A stretch of DNA of 64,000 bases, from the NCBI GenBank assembly GCA_041398605.1, contig JAWKUK010000004.1, positions 62,001 through 126,000 of the forward strand. Direction: 5' to 3'. The position numbers and the translations under genes were made by a program. Positions 55,894 to 64,000 of this stretch are shown piece after piece; positions within the stretch are counted from its first letter, which is position 1; each line of letters opens with the position of its first letter. The notes under the pieces are model-generated. The model saw only the letters and a program-made list of their open reading frames with translations. It did not search any database and was not told the origin of the DNA. Source of the stretch: JAWKUK01 sp041398605 (GTDB lineage: Bacteria > Planctomycetota > UBA1135 > GCA-002686595).

Positions 55894-57032
55894 CGGACGT
55901 AGAACTCCCCACGCGGGCGACGGGCCGGCTTCGCATCGGGCTCGGGGGTGAGCGCCGCCACGGCCGTGCCGCGCGTCGCGCCGGCGCCCTCCGGGACGAG
56001 GAGCGTCGCGCCCGCGAAGATCGTGTCTCCGCTCAATGAGTTCAGCGCCTTGATGCTGGCGATCGTCGCGCGCAGGTCCTGCCCGCCGACCTCACGGCGC
56101 GCGATCGCTTCGAGCGAGTCACCGGAACGAACGACATAGGGGCGCGCGCCGGGCGCGCTCGCGAGTCGGACCGTCGTGTCCCCGGTCCCGCGCTTCTCCT
56201 TGGTCGTGCCTACGGGCTTCGCGCCAGCGGCCGGGAGGTCCTTCGCGGGCATGCGCAGCTTCGCGCCAGCCTTCAGCGTGCGCGCATCCGCGATGCCGTT
56301 GAGCGCAGCGATCTCTGTCCAGCGCCTTGACTCCCCGAGTTCGCGCTCCGCGATCTTCGACAGCGACTCGCCGGACTTGACGACGTAGTCGGTGCTCGCC
56401 GCCGGGACGGCGGCCTTCTTCGGCGTCTCGTGCACAGCGGGCGTGATCAGGGAACCGGGCTCGCGCTGGCTCTCTTCGCGCCGCTCGGCGCGCGCGCGCT
56501 CCTCCGCCTCAGCGCCCCGACGCGCGGCGACCGCCTCGGTGTCGCGCCGCGCCCGTTCGAGCTCGGCAGGCATCGAATCCGAGTTGCCGCCGTTGAACCC
56601 TTCGCGACCGGGCTGCGCGCCCGCGCCGACGTTGTTCGCCATGGGGTCGTGGCCACCGCGCACTTGCACTTCGGAGAACCCGCCGTTGTCAGCGGGGGGC
56701 GCGACACTGGACCCGCCCTCCGGCCCGATGGGGACACGCGCGGTCGTCTGGTTCATCGGGCTGCGACCGCGCTGGTCCTGCCCGCTCTCTCCCCCGCGCG
56801 ACAGCGCCGGCGCCCCTCCCGCGGCCGGCCCGGCGGTCGCGTTCGGCGCAGCCTCGACCCGCTTCGCAGGCGCGGGCGCAGCGGGGCGCTCGACGACCGG
56901 CTTCGTGACCGCGGCGAGGGTATTCGACGGCGCTTCACCCTGGGAGCCGTCCTCCCAGAAGACGGCGACGGCGACGAGCGCGACGAGGAACAAGAGGACG
57001 ACGACGCCGTATCGTTCGAGCGGTTGCTGCAT
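55890..57032 (-). CDS. Membrane-anchored protein with two LysM domains (380 aa)
   Basis: N-terminal transmembrane helix (RYGVVVLLFLVALVAVAVFW) then a long Ala/Pro/Gly and charged linker (residues 40-210). Two peptidoglycan-binding LysM domains follow: TDYVVKSGESLSKIAERELG with IAALNGIADARTLKAGAKLR, and YVVRSGDSLEAIARREVGGQ with IKALNSLSGDTIFAGATLLV. It has a place in the dcw cluster between ftsW and murG, so it may tether the inner membrane to the wall or guide wall enzymes. It overlaps the 65-residue gene by 4 bp. Confidence 0.85.
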   Translation of the reverse strand: MQQPLERYGVVVLLFLVALVAVAVFWEDGSQGEAPSNTLAAVTKPVVERPAAPAPAKRVEAAPNATAGPAAGGAPALSRGGESGQDQRGRSPMNQTTARVPIGPEGGSSVAPPADNGGFSEVQVRGGHDPMANNVGAGAQPGREGFNGGNSDSMPAELERARRDTEAVAARRGAEAEERARAERREESQREPGSLITPAVHETPKKAAVPAASTDYVVKSGESLSKIAERELGESRRWTEIAALNGIADARTLKAGAKLRMPAKDLPAAGAKPVGTTKEKRGTGDTTVRLASAPGARPYVVRSGDSLEAIARREVGGQDLRATIASIKALNSLSGDTIFAGATLLVPEGAGATRGTAVAALTPEPDAKPARRPRGEFYVR

Positions 57033-57119
57033 AGGGCCCCTGGGGAGCGAATTCAGTGCGGAGTGCGAGATGGAGGAGAGCGCCCGCGCGGCGTTGCATG
57101 CGGGCGACGATGGAGACGA

Positions 57120-58310
57120 TCAGGCGCGACGCCGGGGAGGCGGCTTGCGGGCAGCGCCGAGGGCGAGGCCGACGGCGAGGCATGAGGCGAGCAGGGAGCT
57201 CCCCCCGTCGGACAGGAAGGGCAGGGCCATGCCCTTGGGCGGCGCGAGGCCCGTCACGACCTGGAGGTGCAACATCGCTTGGAACGCGACCGAGACCGTC
57301 AAGCCGAAGGCCGTCAGCGCCGCGAAGCGATCCTCGACGGCCAGGACGAGCCGCAACGCGTGCCACGTGAACGCGGCGAACAGGCCGACGACCAGGAGGA
57401 CGCCGAAGAGGCCGAACTCCTCGCCGACGAGCGCCAGCGCGTAGTCCGTCTGCATATACTGCAAGCTCGCGTTGCGGAACAGCCCCTGCCCGAGGCCGAC
57501 GCCGAACCAGTCGCCGCTCGCCATCGCCTCGGCCGAACGCCGGACCTGGTCGTTCGTGGCCTCCCCCGTCCAGACCGCGATGCGCTCGCGGATGTGGCTG
57601 AACTGAGAGAGGCCGAACAGGAGCGCGGCGCCGCCGAGGCTCGAGCCCGCGAGCGCGACGTGGTTCATGCGCGCGCCGCCGACGAACAGCGTCGCGCCGT
57701 AACACAGGAGCAGCAGGATCGAGCCGCCGAGGTCGGGCTCCAGGAAGACGAGCGCAAACGCCGCGAGGCCGAGCGCCGCGGTCGGCGCGAAGCCTGCGCG
57801 CCACTCTCCGATGCGCGGCCCGAGCAGCGCACAGCGCCGCGCGACCCACAGCACGAGCAGGACGCGGGCAAACTCCGACGGCTGCAAGCCGAAGCGCAGG
57901 CCGGGGATGAGGATCCAGCGGTGCGATCCGTTGCGCGGCGCGCCGATGAACGGCAGGTACACGGCGACGAGCGCGAACATCACCATGACGGTCAGCGCCG
58001 GCACAAACGGCGCGAGGCGGCGCGGTCCGAGCCACCATGCGCCCAGGAGGATCCCGACGCCGGCCAACCGGAACGCCGCGAGCTCGCGCAGCTCGGCCCC
58101 GAGCAGCGCGCGCGGCACGGTCGTGGCGGCGTGGCTCGCTTGCAACATGAACCCGAACGAGAGCAGCGCCAGCACGATCGCAAAGATCGCGCGCGCCGGG
58201 CCGCGCGGGTCGCGCTCGGACGCGCGCCGCTGCAGCTCTTCAATGCGCTCCGTGAAGGTCGCCTGGGGCGCCTCCCGGCTCGCATCGATGGTGCTCGCTC
58301 CGTGGTCCAT
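57120..58310 (-). CDS. ftsW: Lipid II polymerase/flippase-family protein FtsW (SEDS, 396 aa)
   Basis: SEDS-family membrane glycosyltransferase that polymerises septal peptidoglycan with its cognate PBP. About ten hydrophobic segments. Family motifs are GSHRWILIPGLRFGLQPSEF, RVLLVLWVARR, FLEPDLGGSILLLL, GLGQGLFRNASLQYMQTDYA, LVGEEFGLFGVLLVV and PPKGMALPFLSDGGSSLLAS. The N-terminal 40 residues are a charged cytoplasmic extension (FTERIEELQRRASERD). Position in the dcw cluster supports FtsW rather than RodA. Confidence 0.93.
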   Translation of the reverse strand: MDHGASTIDASREAPQATFTERIEELQRRASERDPRGPARAIFAIVLALLSFGFMLQASHAATTVPRALLGAELRELAAFRLAGVGILLGAWWLGPRRLAPFVPALTVMVMFALVAVYLPFIGAPRNGSHRWILIPGLRFGLQPSEFARVLLVLWVARRCALLGPRIGEWRAGFAPTAALGLAAFALVFLEPDLGGSILLLLCYGATLFVGGARMNHVALAGSSLGGAALLFGLSQFSHIRERIAVWTGEATNDQVRRSAEAMASGDWFGVGLGQGLFRNASLQYMQTDYALALVGEEFGLFGVLLVVGLFAAFTWHALRLVLAVEDRFAALTAFGLTVSVAFQAMLHLQVVTGLAPPKGMALPFLSDGGSSLLASCLAVGLALGAARKPPPRRRA

Positions 58311-58442
58311 GGGGGTCAGTGTGGTGTCTGCGTGAGGCGTTCGCGCGGCGCTTGCGGTCCTGCGCCCGGAGGGTCCGCGCGGACCTCGGGGGGGGCTGGG
58401 TGGCGGTGCTTCAGTCCTTGTCTCCTCGTCGGTGAGCGCCGC

Positions 58443-59588
58443 TCAGCGCACCTTCATAAGCGCGAGGCTCGCGGTCGCACACACCGCGGCAATGATCCAC
58501 GCGCGGACGACGACGGTGACCTCATGCCAGGGCTTGGGCCCAGGGCGAAAGATGCCGCCTTTGAGCTGCAGCCCGTGGTGAATCGGGGCCATCGTGAAGA
58601 CCCGTCGCCCACCGCTGCGCTTGTACCAGAATCGTTGGAGCCAGATCGACCCCAACTCCAGGAAGAACACGGCGCCGATGAGCGGCAGCACGAGCTCCTG
58701 CTTTGCGACGAGCGCCATCCAGCCGAGCAAGCCGCCGATCGGAAGCGAGCCCGAGTCCCCCATGAACACTGCGGCAGGGAACGCGTTGAACCAGAGGAAC
58801 CCTAAGGCTGCGCCGACGAGCGCGCCGCCGACGACGGCCATCTCAGCGGCCTCGGGCACATAGGGCAGGTTGAGGTACTCCGTCCAGTCAAAGCGACCCG
58901 TGACGTAGCAGAACACCGCGAGCGCGCCGCCCGACGCGACCGTGCAGCCGGCGAGCAGCCCGTCCATACCGTCCGTGATGTTCGTCGCGTTCGCGGTCCC
59001 CGCGATGACGAGCCAGCCGAGGAACGTGAAGGCCAGGGCACCGAGGACGGACTCGCCGAGGGGCAACGACCAGTCCTTGAGGAACGGCGGGTGCAGCTCC
59101 AAGAGCGAGAAGCGGCCGGACGCGCGCGCGTACCAGACGAACGCGCCGAGGCACGCGACGGAGACGATCGTCTGGCCGAGCAGCTTCGAGCGCTCCGACA
59201 TGCCGTTGCTCGACTTCACAGTGAGCTTCTGGTAGTCGTCGACGAAGCCGACGGCGGCCATGCCCGCGACGATCACCATCGCGATCACAACAGCCACGTT
59301 GTCGAGCCGGCACCAGAGGAGGACCCCTGTGAGCAGCGCCGTCACGAGGAAGCTGCCTCCCATGGTGGTGGTCTGGTGCTTGCCCATGTTCTGCGAGAGC
59401 TGGGCCAGCTCGAGCGCCGCTGTCTTCGTGACGTCCTCGCCGACACGGTGCTTCCGCAGCCACCGGATCGTCGGGCCTCCGAGCGCCAGCGCGACGACAA
59501 ACGACGTGAACGCGGCGAGGGCTGCGCGGAACGAGATGTACTCGAACAGCGCGGCGCCCGTCAGGCGTGCGAGGAGCTCTGCCAGCAT
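58443..59588 (-). CDS. mraY: Phospho-N-acetylmuramoyl-pentapeptide-transferase MraY (381 aa)
   Basis: Integral membrane enzyme that makes lipid I. Motifs are FISFRAALAAFTSFVVALAL, KHQTTTMGGSFLV, the catalytic VGFVDDYQKLTVKSSNGMS, ATNITDGMDGLLAGCTVASG, FMGDSGSLPIGGLLG and MAPIHHGLQLKGG. Its ATG shares one base with the murF stop, so translation is coupled. Confidence 0.96.
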   Translation of the reverse strand: MLAELLARLTGAALFEYISFRAALAAFTSFVVALALGGPTIRWLRKHRVGEDVTKTAALELAQLSQNMGKHQTTTMGGSFLVTALLTGVLLWCRLDNVAVVIAMVIVAGMAAVGFVDDYQKLTVKSSNGMSERSKLLGQTIVSVACLGAFVWYARASGRFSLLELHPPFLKDWSLPLGESVLGALAFTFLGWLVIAGTANATNITDGMDGLLAGCTVASGGALAVFCYVTGRFDWTEYLNLPYVPEAAEMAVVGGALVGAALGFLWFNAFPAAVFMGDSGSLPIGGLLGWMALVAKQELVLPLIGAVFFLELGSIWLQRFWYKRSGGRRVFTMAPIHHGLQLKGGIFRPGPKPWHEVTVVVRAWIIAAVCATASLALMKVR

Positions 59589-61015
59589 CAGACGCTCCTC
59601 GCGGCCATCAATGCCGCGGCGACACGCTCGAGGCGCGCGGCGCGGCTGGCCTTGACGAGCACGACATCGCCCGCGCCGAGCAACGCGCTGAGCGCGCCGA
59701 CCGCCTCGTCGATGTCGCCGACGCAGTGGAGCCGCGCGGGGTCAAAGCCAGCGGCCTCGGCGCCCAGCGCAGCGTGGCGCGCGAGGTCTCCGACCGTGAC
59801 GATGACATCAGCGACGTGCGCAGCGGCCTCGCCGGCCTCGCGGTGCAGGCGCTCGGTCGATGCGCCGAGCTCGTGCATCGCCCCGAGGACAAAGACGCGC
59901 CGCCGAGCGGGCAGGCCGGCCAGCACGGCGAGGCCCGCGCGTACGGAGTCCGGGTTCGCGTTGTAGGAATCGTCCAGGAACGTCACGCCGCCGACGACAC
60001 AGCGCTGCATCCGCCCGGGCGCAGGCGCGAGCAGCTCGAGGCCCGTGAGCAGCGGCTCGAGCGGGTGGCCCTGGGCCAGCGCGAGGGCGAGCGCAGCCGC
60101 GACGTTGCGCGCGGCATGACCGCCGAGCAGCGGCACGGTGACCTGCCGCTCCGCGCCGACCAGCGGGCCGCGCAAGAGGAAGCTGGTGCCCTCCTCGTGC
60201 AACCACGCGCCAGCAGCGACGACGTCCGCGCCATCGCGCTCGCCGAAGGTGACGACGCGCGCGGCGGTGCGCCCGGCGAGCTCGGCCCTGAAGCGGTCGT
60301 CCTGCGGCAGCACGCACACGCCCCCGAGCGGTAAGGCTGCGGGCAGCGCGCCCTTCTCGCGCGCGATGCCCGCCTCCGAGCCCAAGCCCGCGAGGTGCGC
60401 ACGGCCGATGCCCGTCACGATGCCGTCAGTCGGACGCGCGATGCGGCACAGGCCCTCGATCTCCCCCGGCGCGTTGGTGCCGACCTCGAGCACGAGCGCG
60501 CGGGCGTCGGAGGCCGCGTCGAGGATCGCCCGCGGCACACCGATCGAGTTGTTGAACGACGCCGGGCTCTTCGCGACGGGCAAGACGCGTCCGAGCAGCG
60601 TCGCCAAGGTCTCCTTCGTCGAGGTCTTGCCGCATGAGCCCGTGATGCAGACGACCGGGCCCGTAAAGCGCGCTCGGCGCCACGCCGCGAGGTCTGCGAG
60701 CGCCTCGAGCGGGTCCGCGACGAGCGCCACGGACGCCGCCCCACCGCTGACGCGGCGCACCTCTTCGACGAGCGCGCGCGCAGCAGGGTCGTCGGCGCGG
60801 CCCCGCAACAGCAGCGCGCCGGCGCCCTTGGCGAGCGCATCGAGCGCGAACCGATTGCCATCGTGCCGCTCGCCAGAGAGCGCGACGAACAAGTCTGCGG
60901 CCCCCGAGGTGCGCGAGTCCGTCCAGACCCGCGCGATGTCGCGCTCCGACGTGCCGAGCACGTGCACGGCGCCCGTCGCGGCGAGCACGTCAGCAAACGT
61001 CATGAGCTCAGGCAC
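59588..61015 (-). CDS. murF: UDP-MurNAc-tripeptide--D-alanyl-D-alanine ligase MurF (475 aa)
   Basis: Adds D-Ala-D-Ala to the tripeptide precursor. Motifs are RVWTDSRTSGAADLFVALSG, VVCITGSCGKTSTKETLATL (P-loop), SPASFNNSIGVPRAIL, EVGTNAPGEIEGLCRIARPT and LDDSYNANPDSVRAGLAVLA. It overlaps murE by 8 bp and mraY by 1 bp. Confidence 0.96.
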   Translation of the reverse strand: MPELMTFADVLAATGAVHVLGTSERDIARVWTDSRTSGAADLFVALSGERHDGNRFALDALAKGAGALLLRGRADDPAARALVEEVRRVSGGAASVALVADPLEALADLAAWRRARFTGPVVCITGSCGKTSTKETLATLLGRVLPVAKSPASFNNSIGVPRAILDAASDARALVLEVGTNAPGEIEGLCRIARPTDGIVTGIGRAHLAGLGSEAGIAREKGALPAALPLGGVCVLPQDDRFRAELAGRTAARVVTFGERDGADVVAAGAWLHEEGTSFLLRGPLVGAERQVTVPLLGGHAARNVAAALALALAQGHPLEPLLTGLELLAPAPGRMQRCVVGGVTFLDDSYNANPDSVRAGLAVLAGLPARRRVFVLGAMHELGASTERLHREAGEAAAHVADVIVTVGDLARHAALGAEAAGFDPARLHCVGDIDEAVGALSALLGAGDVVLVKASRAARLERVAAALMAARSV

Positions 61016-62681
61016 GCGACACCTCCGACGCCGAGACGGGCGTCAGCGTGTGCGCTGGCAGCTCAGCGCGCGCGGAGAGGTGCTCCAATGCGACGACACG
61101 ATCGTCGAACGGCAGGACGTCCTTGCCGATCGTCTGCGTGTTCTCGTGCCCCTTGCCCGCGATCAGGACGATGTCCCCCGCGCGCGCGGCGTCCAGGGCG
61201 CGCGCGATCGCCCGCCGCCGATCGACCTCTACGATGCGGCGGCCGCCCTGGTCCTGGAAGCCCTCGAGCACGTCATCGATGATCGCTTGCGGCCGTTCGC
61301 TGCGCGGGTTGTCGCTCGTCACGAAGGCGATGTCCGCGAGCCGCGCGGCGATCCCCCCCATCACGGGGCGCTTGCCGCGGTCACGATCACCGCCGCAGCC
61401 GAAGACGACGATCAAGCGCGCGGGCGCGCGACCGGCGCGCGCCGCGACCGCGGTGAGGTCCGCGCGCAGCGTCGAAAGGACGCGCTCGAGCGCGTCGGGG
61501 CTGTGCGCGTAGTCGACGAGCACGTCAAAGCCCAAAGTGCCGCCACCGACAGGCTCGAGGCGCCCCGGCGCCGGGGTCACGGTCGCGAGCGCCGCGGCGA
61601 CCTCATCTGGGTCCGCGCCGAGCACACGCGCGATCGCCGCGGCCGTCAGCGCGTTCTCGACGTTGTGTCCGCCGCGCAGCGGCAGCTCAACGGCGTGGGC
61701 GAGCCCGAGGCCCGACAGCCGCAGCCGCGCGCCTTGCGGGCTGGCTTGGACGCCCTGCGCGACGAGGTCCGCGCGCCCGCGGGCGCTCGTCGTGACCACG
61801 CGCGCGCCCCTCGCCGTCGCAGCCGAGGCCATCATCGCCCACGCCGGATCATCGACGTTGACCACGGCGACGCCGCCGGGGCCGAGCGCGGTGAAGAGCC
61901 GCGCCTTGGCGCGTGCATAGGCCGTGAGCGTGCCGTGGTAGTCGAGGTGCTCGCGGGTCAGGTTCGTGAAGGCAGCGACCGCGACCCGAGTCCCCGCGAG
62001 GCGCTCCTGCACGATCGCGTGCGAGCTCGCCTCCATGACCAGCGTGTCGCCGCCGGCAGCGCGATGGCGCGCGAAGAGCCGCTGGAGCTCCGGGGCATCG
62101 GGCGTGGTGTGGCTCGCGTCGACGTGCACAGGCCCATGCGGCCCTGCGAGGCGGTGCCCGGCCGTGCCGAGGACGCCGACACGACGCGGGTTCGGGCCCG
62201 CGCGCTCCAGGAGCTGCGCGGTGAGGTGCGCGACCGTGGTCTTGCCGTTGGTCCCCGTGATCGCGACGACGTCCATGTCGGCGGTCGGGTCGCCGTGCAC
62301 GAGCGCCGCCACGCGACCCAGCGCCCAGCGCGCTTCCGGGTGCACCCAGATGGCGCGCGGCCCCGGCGCATCGCCCGCCGCGCGCCAGAGGGGGACCTCG
62401 GCGAGCTCGCGCTCGTCCGCGACGAGCAGGCTCGTCGCGCCGCGCGCCAACGCCCCGTGGACGTGGTCGAGGCCGCGCTGGCGCAAGCCGGCCAGGGCGG
62501 CAAACATCCCGTCGCTCGTCGCGCGCCGTGAGTCGAGCGCCACTGCGCGCACACACACGTCCGCGTCGCCGAGGATCCGCCCGCCGAGCGCTTGCGCGAG
62601 GGCCCCCAGCGCGAGGCCGGGCCCGCACTCGGTCGCGCCCGCGGTCGGCCGCGGGAAGTCAGCGTTGCGGCCCGCGCTCAT
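61008..62681 (-). CDS. murE: UDP-MurNAc-L-alanyl-D-glutamate--2,6-diaminopimelate ligase MurE (557 aa)
   Basis: Adds the third residue to the stem peptide. Motifs are RAVALDSRRATSDGMFAALA, VVAITGTNGKTTVAHLTAQL (P-loop), MEASSHAIVQERLAGTRVAV, TNLTREHLDYHGT and GFDVLVDYAHSPDALERVLS. The C-terminal substrate motif is DNPR (VTSDNPRSERPQAI), which selects meso-diaminopimelate rather than L-Lys. It overlaps ftsI and murF by a few bases. Confidence 0.96.
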   Translation of the reverse strand: MSAGRNADFPRPTAGATECGPGLALGALAQALGGRILGDADVCVRAVALDSRRATSDGMFAALAGLRQRGLDHVHGALARGATSLLVADERELAEVPLWRAAGDAPGPRAIWVHPEARWALGRVAALVHGDPTADMDVVAITGTNGKTTVAHLTAQLLERAGPNPRRVGVLGTAGHRLAGPHGPVHVDASHTTPDAPELQRLFARHRAAGGDTLVMEASSHAIVQERLAGTRVAVAAFTNLTREHLDYHGTLTAYARAKARLFTALGPGGVAVVNVDDPAWAMMASAATARGARVVTTSARGRADLVAQGVQASPQGARLRLSGLGLAHAVELPLRGGHNVENALTAAAIARVLGADPDEVAAALATVTPAPGRLEPVGGGTLGFDVLVDYAHSPDALERVLSTLRADLTAVAARAGRAPARLIVVFGCGGDRDRGKRPVMGGIAARLADIAFVTSDNPRSERPQAIIDDVLEGFQDQGGRRIVEVDRRRAIARALDAARAGDIVLIAGKGHENTQTIGKDVLPFDDRVVALEHLSARAELPAHTLTPVSASEVSRA

Positions 62682-64000
62682 CGCGCCCGCCCCCCCTCAC
62701 GCGCGCCGGCATCCAGCTTCGTCGCGTCGCCGCCGACAGGGCCGACAGGGCTGCCGGGGCTGCCGGGGCCGACGGGGCCGACGGGGCCGAAGGGGCTGAC
62801 GGGGCCGCGACCGCGCGCGGCGCCGCGCGCTGCGCGCAGCGAGGCCGCAGCGTCCGCGTTGAGCGCGTCCGAGGTCGCGGCCTCGGCCCAGGGCAGCTCG
62901 GAGCTCGAGAACGAATCCGGCGCGAGATCGGGTGACACGTCGACGAGCGCCTCGTCCACGCCGCCGTAGGTGCGCGGCAGCCCGAGCGCCTGCCGCAGGA
63001 CTGCGATCGCCGTCGGCCCCGCGACCCGGGAGCCGAACTTCTCCTTGCCCGTCGGATCATCGACGACGACGAGCGACATCACCTTGCGCCCATCGAACGT
63101 GCGGCCGATCGCGCACATCGACGACGTGTAACACTTCGCGCGCTGCGTGTCGAAGTGCGCGCGCTGGTACTTCAATGCTGCGCGCTCGGCGTCGGTCAAG
63201 GGCACCCCCGCCGCGGCGCTCCGGGCGAGCGCTTGCAGCTCCACGTGCAAGCACAGCTCGCTCTCGACCTTCTCGGTGGTGCCGGTCTTCGTGCCGATCC
63301 ACGCGAGGTCTGGGTGCATGCTCGGATGCGCGAGCTTGCTGCCCGTGCCGATCGTGGCGCCGAGGTGCATCATCTCGAGGACCTGATCACAGGCGGCTTG
63401 CCCGAGCACACGCTGCCCGCGCTGGACCTCGAGCTCCCACGAGCGATCGCCTTGGTCGATCGCCGCCAGCAGCCGCAGCGGCCGTCGCAGGCCGCCGCGC
63501 GCGATCGTCGCGAGCGCCTCAGCGTGCTGCCAGAGCGTCACGCTGACTTCGTGGCCGAACGAGACGGACGCGTGGGTCCACGCCGTGTTCCAACCGCTCG
63601 GGTACTTCGATTCGAGCCGGGTCAGGTGGCCGGCGACCTCGGGCCCCATCGAGGCGCCGGGGCGCTGGCCGTATCCGAGGTCGACGAGGGCGCCGCGCAG
63701 GACCGGCGGCGGGACGCGCAGCCCGATCTGCACCAGGACGGCGTTGCAGGAGTAGGCGAGCCCCTCGGCCGCCGTGAGCTCAAGCTTGTCCGACCCGCCT
63801 TCGGCCTCGCGGATCTCGCGGCTGCTGCCGCGCACGACGAACGGGCGGTTGACGTACGACGGGAACGACGACTCCGGCGTGACGTAGCCCCGGTCGAGCG
63901 CGATCGCCATGATCACGGCCTTGAACGTCGAGCCGGGCGTGAACGCGTGGCGCAGGGGCGCGAAGCCGCTGTAGGGGTAGCGGCTGCGATAGTCGACGCC
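62678..64000 (-). CDS. ftsI: Septal penicillin-binding protein (FtsI/PBP3-type), truncated at window edge
   Basis: About 440 C-terminal residues are visible; the N-terminus lies beyond 64000. The transpeptidase active site is present: S-x-x-K (FTPGSTFKAVIMA, about visible residue 24), S-x-N (AYSCNAVLVQIG), and KTG (IGTKTGTTEK). It would cross-link septal peptidoglycan together with FtsW. After the catalytic domain an additional tail carries a collagen-like Gly-Pro-Val series (SPFGPVGPVGPGSPGSPVG) encoded by a 9-bp tandem repeat. It overlaps murE by 4 bp. Confidence 0.9.
   Translation of the reverse strand, partial: GVDYRSRYPYSGFAPLRHAFTPGSTFKAVIMAIALDRGYVTPESSFPSYVNRPFVVRGSSREIREAEGGSDKLELTAAEGLAYSCNAVLVQIGLRVPPPVLRGALVDLGYGQRPGASMGPEVAGHLTRLESKYPSGWNTAWTHASVSFGHEVSVTLWQHAEALATIARGGLRRPLRLLAAIDQGDRSWELEVQRGQRVLGQAACDQVLEMMHLGATIGTGSKLAHPSMHPDLAWIGTKTGTTEKVESELCLHVELQALARSAAAGVPLTDAERAALKYQRAHFDTQRAKCYTSSMCAIGRTFDGRKVMSLVVVDDPTGKEKFGSRVAGPTAIAVLRQALGLPRTYGGVDEALVDVSPDLAPDSFSSSELPWAEAATSDALNADAAASLRAARGAARGRGPVSPFGPVGPVGPGSPGSPVGPVGGDATKLDAGAREGGRAR
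62732..62803 (-). repeat. 9-bp tandem repeat, 8 units, in the ftsI tail
   Basis: Eight 9-bp units of the form GCCGAC(A/G)GG or GCTGCCGGG (plus strand) encode the collagen-like GPV/GSP tail on the minus strand. The unit keeps the reading frame. Confidence 0.8.

Noticed and set aside
62600..62969. Collagen-like frame on the plus strand (GPTGLPGLPGPTGPTGP)
   Set aside because: It is the antisense reading of the 9-bp repeat in ftsI; there is no start signal and the opposite strand has a clear gene.

Overview
The window is a high-GC chromosomal segment most probably from a member of the Planctomycetota. The evidence is a Planctomycete cytochrome c/DUF1549/DUF1553 protein followed by an overlapping DUF1501 protein (12.6-17.6 kb), an ECF sigma factor next to a WD40-carrying Ser/Thr kinase (22-28 kb), a secreted sulfatase, and a division and cell wall (dcw) cluster that runs ftsI-murE-murF-mraY-ftsW-murG-murC-murB and stops without ftsQ, ftsA or ftsZ. 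Most sampled stretches are above 70% G+C. No tRNA, rRNA, CRISPR array or prophage was seen.

Layout. 0-12.5 kb: a truncated unknown gene, two Hsp20 chaperones, an arylsulfotransferase-like protein, two secreted beta-propeller-type proteins, an rRNA methyltransferase, a zinc-ribbon membrane protein, a thioesterase/EamA pair, a Nudix hydrolase and a FAD oxidoreductase. 12.5-20 kb: an operon of PSD1-type protein, DUF1501 protein and MnmC-type methyltransferase, convergent with an FMN glutamate-synthase-like protein. 20-29 kb: a damaged zone with a frameshifted formylglycine-generating-enzyme-like protein, a decayed ECF sigma/Ser-Thr kinase pair interrupted by an ISL3-type insertion sequence, and a broken DinB-like gene. 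A near-perfect 37-bp direct repeat brackets 21.8-29.1 kb; one copy is the 3' end of the neighbouring acyltransferase gene. 29-45 kb: a trifunctional MFS/acyltransferase/acyl-ligase protein, a sulfatase, a secreted protein with an internal duplication, a truncated globin, a ketopantoate-reductase-like protein, a hydrolase, an FG-GAP protein and thiC with a TPP riboswitch. 45-49 kb: a HEAT-repeat protein whose frame contains two adjacent UGA codons, and a right-handed beta-helix protein. 49-64 kb: thrS and the dcw cluster, all on the minus strand except one inserted plus-strand lipoprotein gene.

The most interesting recurrent element is a domain of about 130 residues (Y-C-x3-PNSTG at its start, a G-x-LC-hydrophobic-x-G motif in the middle, and W-x-FQ-x-W-x-RD-x3-GG-x-SN near its end). 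It forms the C-terminus of four otherwise unrelated secreted proteins (PD40 propeller, duplicated-module protein, FG-GAP propeller, beta helix), a divergent copy ends a HAF-repeat protein, and another copy sits at the N-terminus of the FGE-like protein. It behaves like a shared surface-targeting or anchoring module, and I cannot match it to a named family from memory.

Single-base frameshifts occur in several genes (about 15.66, 15.83, 15.93, 17.99 and 21.10 kb, and many in 22-29 kb), so some breaks may be assembly errors. The IS insertion and its target duplication are not that kind of error. The dcw and thrS genes are intact.
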